Shown here piece by piece: positions 58,113 to 64,000 of a stretch of 64,000 bases of DNA. How positions within the stretch are numbered: the first letter of the stretch is position 1; every line of letters begins with the position of its first letter. The notes beneath the pieces are model-generated. The model saw only the letters and a program-made list of their open reading frames with translations. It was not told where the DNA came from and did not search any database. Origin of the DNA: Cinnamomum chago (Eukaryota > Streptophyta > Magnoliopsida > Laurales > Lauraceae). The translations under genes were made by a program, and so were the position numbers. The DNA is taken from positions 6,198,001 through 6,262,000 of the forward strand of contig CP142451.1 in the NCBI GenBank assembly GCA_038049695.1, written 5' to 3'.

Positions 58113-60315
58113 TTCTTGATTGTGGCCTAATTGAGTTGTCGATAGTCTATGCACATCCTCATAGACCCATCCTTCTTCTTCACAACTAGGACCGGCGCAC
58201 CCCAAGGTGATATACTTGGTCTCACAAACCCCTTGTCCAACAAATCTTGCAATTGAGTTTTCAACTCTCTGATTCTGCTGGAGCCATTCTATATGGGGCT
58301 TTAGAAATCGCAGCTATCCCTGGTACCAATTCAATCGAAAAGTCTATCTCCTTGACTGGAGGTAAGCCTGGAATTTCATCTGGGAAAACATCCGGTAACT
58401 CACAGACCACTGGAATATCCTCCACCTCTTTTGACTGTTTATCCTCCGTGATAAACGTCAAATATCCTTCACATCCAGATTTCAACAATCTTTCTGCTTT
58501 CAATGCTAAGATCTTGCATGTCCGAATTGGTTTCCTCCGACCAACAAATTCAATAGTGTCAGAATGCAATGACAACTTGATTGTTTTATTAAAACAGTCC
58601 ATCACTGCTCTATAGGTCGCTAGCCAGTCCATACCAAGTATAATATCGAAATCCTTCATCGTTAAAAAAATCAGGTCTGCAGGTAAGATGAAATCCCCAA
58701 TTTGAACTCGGGTACTCAGAAAATATTGGTGGCAACGAACATGCTTGCCCACTGGGGTACCCACTACTAAAGCAACATCTAATCTCACTACAGCATCATT
58801 GATATGTCTAGCAAAATTATGGGAAACAAACGAATGTGTAGAGCCAGGGTCAAATATGGCCTTAGCTTCTACCTCTGATATTAGAACAATACCTCCCACA
58901 ACCTCTGCAGAAGCATCTGCATCCTCATGAGTAACTGCATATACTCTGCCCATCTGCTGAGCTTAGTTCGGCTGCCCTTGCACTGCCCTAGGTGCTCTTA
59001 GTTGACCCACTGGTTGTTGCTACCTTTGTGGTTGGAATTGCCTCTGCTGACCTTGCACTAGCCTATGCTGTCCTAGGACTGGCCTCTACTGCTGTGGTGT
59101 TGTACCCCTATATTGTTGATACTGAGGGGCTGGTGCTCGGTACATTGGCTGTTGTGGTGACCGAGGAATCTGTTGTGGTCCCTGCAGAGATGGTGTCCTC
59201 CAAGGCTGCTGTGCAGGAGCATGATAAGCTGCTAGCTTGGACACTGGCAACTGACTACCGCCATTGGGACAATCGCGAACTCGATGGCCAATCTGCCCAC
59301 AGTGAAAACATGCACCTGTCTCTCTGTAGCACTGCTCAGTAGGATGGTTCTTTCCGCATCGTCCACACAGTTGTCTCTGACCACCTGAGGGTTGACCTTG
59401 AAATTTCTGTTTCTTCGGTTTGCCTTGGCTAGAAGATTGCCTCAACTGATGTTGCTGATATTTAACCTGCCGTTCTGCTGCCTTTTTCTTTAGTGCACCT
59501 TCAGCCCAATATGCACTTTTCACAGTCTCCTGGAATGTCGAGCGTTGATTGTCTCCAATCATCATGTATATATTAGCTGATAACCCATTAAGAAAACGCC
59601 TGATTTTCTCTTCCTCTGGAACAACTAGTGTAGGTGCATACTTAGCCAATCTTGTGAATTGTTGTTCATACTGCTGCACTAACATGTCACCTTGCACTAA
59701 GTTCTAAAAATCCCTCTTCCACTGGTCCTTGACATATTTGGGAATAAATTTATTCATAAACTCCGTAGTAAATGTTTCCTAGGCATTCTCTTCAGCCACT
59801 ACCTCTGTTTGCACTACTGCTTTGACTAAGTTCCACCATTGGAGAGCTATTCCTCTGAATATGTAAGCTGCCAAACTAATTCTCTGCTTTTGAGTGCAAT
59901 TGAAGATTGCAAAGATTTGCTCCAACTGTTCTATAAAATCATCCGCTATCATGGGATCTTCAAACCCATGAAACTCCAGAGGAACCCTCTTCCTGAATTT
60001 CTCATAGAGGTCATTTTGGTCTACTTCCCTAGGAGGCATGACCACTTGCACTGGCTGAGCTGCTCGATCTGTCAAGGCTAAGATATGAGCCTGGAATGCT
60101 GCTCTATCTCTGTCTGCTTGTGCTCTCTCGGCAGCTCGTTCTTCCCTTTCTCGTTGTTTCTCTGCAGCCTATTCGATCTCACGTGCTCTCTGCTGCTCAT
60201 TTTGAGTAGTCTGAGCTTGCACAAAAGCTTGCAAGAGTTGGTTGAAACAATCGTCTGGATTATTCGATCCATTTCCAGGTTCTTTATCCTGAGATCTGGT
60301 ATTACGCTGTGCCAT
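58113..60315 (-). pseudogene. gag-protease-RT polyprotein of a Tekay/Del-like element, with nonsense mutations
   Basis: The ATG is at 60315. The frame continues unshifted for about 2 kb. Domains in order: Gag core (PLEFHGFEDP, then ALQWWNLV, and EKIRRFLNGL); the zinc knuckle CGRCGKNHPTEQC and a second one, CFHCGQIGHRVRDC; an aspartic protease with DPGSTHSF in place of the usual DSGSTHSF; then ILGMDWLA; the RT lead PDVFPDEIPGLPPVKEIDFS; and after a shift [20 protein letters not shown]. In-frame stops are at 60169-60171, 59779-59781, 59704-59706, 59086-59088, 59020-59022 and 58963-58965. A one-base loss near 58267 shifts the RT frame, and another stop is at 58127-58129. The element cannot make a functional product. 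Confidence 0.9.
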
Positions 60316-60476
60316 GACCTACAATCAAATAATGATGGGTTCGATTCTATGAAACAAGCTAACAAACAATTCTATAAGCTTTACAGTTAGCATGTAAAGC
60401 GTGTCTAACGGAATTCGCAATCCTCACCACGTCCTATTATTTCTATCCATTTTTTTAATGTCCGAAAATCGCGCTG

Positions 60477-60488
60477 GCTCTGATACCA
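60477..60488 (-). promoter_or_regulatory. Primer-binding site, initiator tRNA-Met
   Basis: TGGTATCAGAGC on the - strand, two bases inside the LTR end, is the complement of the 3' end of initiator tRNA-Met. Most plant chromoviruses prime first-strand synthesis here. Confidence 0.9.
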
Positions 60489-60490
60489 AT

Positions 60491-61733
60491 TGTCATGTCC
60501 CCCAAAATAAGAATTGGGAAAAACGTGAAAAATTAAATCAAATTCAAATTTCCTGTATTTAATACAACACAAGCTCCCAAAAGTGGACCCACAAAAAATT
60601 CCAATATGTGGTAAGTCAAAATAAATTTCATTAAATGCAGCGGAAGCTTTATTCAATTGGTATCTAATGTTCATAAATGAGAACCAACACAAATTCAGAT
60701 AAAACAATAATAGTTAAAGTTGCTAAATAAATTAAATAATTTCTAAAAGAGGTCTCAACACTAAAAGGAAAGTTCATTTAAAATAATTTTACGGTGTCGT
60801 TTACTCTCGTGCAGGCTCAGACGGCTCCAAAGCCATCTCCGGCATTCCACTCGGGTTCATCAGTTGGCTCAAACGTTTGAAACGTTTGACCCTTCTTCGT
60901 CTCCTTGGTAAAGTAGGGCTCGGTACCTATGTACGAAATATTACAAAGTAAACAGCAAGTACATAATCATAATTCAAAATTTAATACAAAAACGAGAAGA
61001 ATATAGACGTGAGTGATTATATAGAAGTAATGACAGTAATAATGACAAGAAAGAACGTATAGCATAATCCAAATAAAGCAAAATTAGCAATATGATTCAA
61101 ATGAAGACAAGTGTTCCCGTTTTGGGTGTCAGCCCTAAATAAATCGGGAGAGCCCATCCATAACTTCGGTGGTCATAAACCGATCGAATTAAAAATAAAT
61201 CAGGATAACCTGTTCACATTCAAAGCGGATTATAAGTGATCCGGTCACATCGGTGATCAACCGTCTATATATCGATCTGCAGTCGTCCATAAATGACCCA
61301 CATAAACATAAACATATAAGCATAATAGACCTGAATAATAAAACTCCGACACAAGAGTCCTAAGTTCATAGGGTGAGGGATGCTTCAATAAATGGAAAAT
61401 TTCAAGTACAAAATGGGGATTTCAAATAAATATGGTGAAGTGCAAAAGGGAAATTCATGTGAAAAAAAGGGAAAGTGTCATCACTTTATGGTGAGGGATG
61501 GATGCACTTGAACATTTCTCTATATATATATATGGATTTTTTACGAAAAAATATACGCTTAAACCCGATTAAATGGATTAGTGTAAAGAAAAACAGAAAA
61601 AAAATGAATAAGTGTACCGTGCTTTTTTTTTTTTGGTCCAAAATATCCCTTCGGCGATATCAGCACCCAAGTTGGCAATATCGTCGGAGGAGTATTTCTT
61701 TTTTTTTTTTCCCTTTTAAAGGAGAGAGTGACA
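60491..61733 (-). repeat. 5' LTR of the Tekay/Del-like element, about 1243 bp
   Basis: On the - strand it starts TGTCACTCTCTCC (61733) and ends GGGGGACATGACA (60491), two bases before the primer-binding site. A (TA)n TATA-like stretch at 61521-61533 lies about 200 bp in. The outer border is chosen from the TGTCA...TGACA symmetry; no second LTR is available to confirm it. Confidence 0.7.
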
Positions 61734-63765
61734 TTCTTTTTTTCTCATAAATTAATTCTATACATTTATTTAACTACTATATCTGAATCAATCGTGCATT
61801 GGCATTTGAAAGCAGCGTAGATATGGCTGTTTTTACCAACTTTAAGTCCCCTCCATTTTTATAAACATCTAATATTTCTTTTCAATATCTCTTGATTTGG
61901 GTGCTTTGTTAATTAGCTTTACCGTTTTCCCTTTCTCCGTAACAGATACTTTTAGGAGTAGATACTATGAAAATATAGATTTGTGAAAAGGCTTCTGAAA
62001 GCAACTTCGATATGGCTATTTTATGAATTCTTCAATCTCTTTCATCATATATACTAGTTATGGCTATTTTATGAACTTTTCAGTTTCTTCCATTTTATAA
62101 CCTTCTGTTCTCTTCTTGGTAAAGTAAATTGAAAATATTCCCAAATTGGTAAAAAAAATTCATGAGTGAATTATTGTAATCTGGATCCATATATATATCC
62201 GGGTCCATATCTGTATCCATATCTATAATCATAGATTTAATGATTATTTTTATATTTTAAACATATTTTAGTATTTTTTGTTAGTAGAATGTGATTGTTT
62301 ATTGGATCAAAGATACTGCCATTAGTTAATTATGAGATGCCTCTGAATAACTTCAAAACTCGGTAATTGTGAGTTTTATAATCTACTTCCTTCTTGAGTT
62401 TTTACTTTTTGCTTCACACCAATTAAAAAGAAGTTTTGGGTTGCCAATGATCCTCTTTTTCTTTTTTTTTTAATTCTCTTTTAATGCTTTTGGTAAGATG
62501 GGTTTTCAGTTACCCATGAGGGTAAGTATAACAAATGATGTGGGTTTAGCATAAATATTTTTTTGGCTGATATTTTAACTTTGTAGATTCTAAAATCTCA
62601 AATTGTAGGATAAACCCAATTTTCATGCAAATTTTTTATATCCCATCTGGAGCATTGTAAGGGACTCTTTTCGTTTGTTAATATTGAGTCGGAATGAATT
62701 CTCAAGAAATGTATTCCTTTCAAAATAATTAAAATGAAGAAATAAGGGTGAATATCTGAAATGCAGTGGGGGCCATTTCTCTCTCCACGGAAACAGTTAG
62801 AATCGTTGTAGCATAGAACTCTCTATGGTGAAGGTGTTAGAATATAACTTACAAAAATTAATATTGCCCCCCAGAAAGAAAGAAGGATGAATTGTGTATT
62901 AGGTATGTGTTAAAAATCAGCCTTCACTTTAGGAACTAAAACTTTTGAACAATTCATAGTTTAGTTCACAAATTGTTCTCGTATAATTATTTTAGATAAG
63001 CAGTATAAATCCATCCATGGAGACTAAATTAAAGATTCAAGCCGCTCAAAAACACTGTAGTCATAATGAATATCTCCAGTCCATATCTAACTCATCAGAG
63101 TTGGCTCCACCTTAACACTGTTCACGATTAAAACAAGGAGCTTTATTTTGACTTTTATTTTAATCACTTGTTTTAGATGCGATTAATCTAATGGTGCTCC
63201 AGAGGGATTAGTCCAGCTCAAAGGGTTAAAAACGCTCCGTTAGCCAAAAAAAAAAAAATCTTGAATGCTCCCAACTTTAATTTAAGTGAAATTCGGCATG
63301 CACTTAACAAATAAATAATGTCAGTTATTTTGAATGGTTTGGATGTGATCCAAGTGATGGATTCATGGCAAGAACTCGGACAAATTAGTTATCTGAATCC
63401 AATGACAAATCGAAGAGCTAATTAAATTAACCAATCCCATCAAATCTTTAAATCAAGACTAGATCTCTTATTATGAATTGTAAGCTCAATGTAAATTGGT
63501 TTAACTGCAAACTAAAATAACTATCAACAACACCAATATACAAAGACAAGAGTTTTGGCAATTTACAATGAATAGAAGTCAAAAAAATGAGAGAAATTTG
63601 GAGAGAACTTCCAAGGAAAGGTTGCCACCTTAACACATTCAAAGAAACAGTTATAACTGATTCTCATATAGCAAGGAATACTTTCTTTTATCACACATTT
63701 ACATGCATTTTTACCGTTTCCTTTCATCTCCTTCCTCTACAACAGTCTCAGCTTCTCTTCCCAAA
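61734..63765. other. Intergenic before the NAD-malic enzyme gene
   Basis: AT-rich DNA with T and A runs. I see no gene, RNA or recognisable element. The last few hundred bases must hold the promoter of the gene that starts at 63766. Confidence 0.5.
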
Positions 63766-63933
63766 ATGTCCAGCTTCTCTTCTCAGCTCAGCCTCTCCTC
63801 CCTCATCAAACATCTCAAGCACCAGACAACATCAATCGGACGGTCAAGATTCTTCGCCACCGCTGAAGGAAATCGACCTACCATCCTTTGCAAGCGAAGC
63901 ATGGATATCCTCCATGATCCATGGTTTAACAAG
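63766..63933 (+). CDS. NAD-dependent malic enzyme, mitochondrial, exon 1 (gene continues beyond the window)
   Basis: Malate oxidative decarboxylase of the mitochondrial matrix, converting malate and NAD to pyruvate, CO2 and NADH. Exon 1 codes 56 residues and ends in phase 0 at AAG|GTAATT (63933/63934). Residues 1 to about 40 form a Ser/Leu/Arg-rich mitochondrial presequence with RSRFFAT near its end. Then comes CKRSMDILHDPWFNK, the highly conserved start of the mature plant NAD-ME subunit. I chose the ATG at 63766 (aaaATGtcc) over the in-frame ATG at 63703, which would add 21 residues without transit-peptide need. Which of the two NAD-ME subunit types it is cannot be told from this exon. Confidence 0.85.
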
Positions 63934-64000
63934 GTAATTACCAATTACATTCCCTAACCATGCATTTGCATTTCTGTGATCTATCTCTCAAGTCAAAATC

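Larger units (their letters stand above)
58113..61733 (-). mobile_element. Ty3/gypsy chromovirus (Tekay/Del-like), 5' part, truncated in RT
   Basis: On the - strand the order is 5' LTR (61733-60491), primer-binding site for initiator tRNA-Met, gag with zinc knuckles, protease and the first part of RT. RT stops matching at about 58113, soon after the CIDYRQLN motif. RNase H, integrase and the 3' LTR are gone. The left break does not coincide with any recognised element. Confidence 0.9.

Noticed and set aside
58247..58615. 122-codon + strand open frame in the gypsy element
   Set aside because: It is the reverse complement of the protease-RT coding strand and has no domain of its own.

Overview
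The window is nuclear DNA of a flowering plant. It holds spliced, plant-type genes: a plastid small heat-shock protein, a DYW-type PPR protein, a class III peroxidase and the first exon of a mitochondrial NAD-malic enzyme. These sit in AT-rich intergenic DNA full of plant LTR retrotransposons, RTE and L1 LINE remnants, MITEs and a nuclear copy of plastid DNA. Nothing in the sequence identifies the species.

Layout. 1-5049 is the 3' part of a Tat-lineage Ty3/gypsy element on the + strand: integrase end, a 12.6-copy 49-bp tandem array, a spliced antisense ORF, a polypurine tract and the 3' LTR. 6728-7830 is an HSP21-type gene with one intron, preceded by a heat-shock-element cluster. 10052-12034 is an intronless DYW PPR gene, closest to Arabidopsis At3g24000, whose last exon-coded tail is duplicated in its 3' flank. 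From 12205 to about 52173 the window is a decayed three-copy segmental duplication. I name the blocks Y (PPR 3' flank), X (about 8 kb) and Z (about 2 kb): Y1-X1-W1-Z1-V1, then X2 alone, then a scrap of HSP21 intron joined to Y3-X3-Z3. 53241-56316 is a five-exon class III peroxidase closest to Arabidopsis peroxidase 21. 58113-61733 is the 5' part of a Tekay/Del-like gypsy element on the - strand. 63766-63933 is exon 1 of an NAD-malic enzyme that runs off the right edge.

The most interesting content lies in the X blocks. X1 and X2 each carry a long, almost loop-less inverted repeat (arms about 535-560 bp, loop 16 bp) made of two head-to-head pseudogene copies of a VIM/ORTHRUS (UHRF1-like) gene, covering RING, linker and the start of SRA. 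Transcribed, it would fold into a long hairpin matching a family that maintains CG methylation. In X3 the hairpin centre has been lost by a microhomology deletion. Copy-specific events record the history of the array: X2 gained an RTE LINE with a 20-bp target duplication, and Y3 gained a plastid ndhF fragment and a hAT-like MITE. Copy 3 lost HSP21 exon 2 and the whole PPR gene through a deletion with a GGA microhomology.

The four protein genes are functionally unrelated neighbours and do not form a cluster. All identities rest on reading conserved motifs by eye; no database search was possible.
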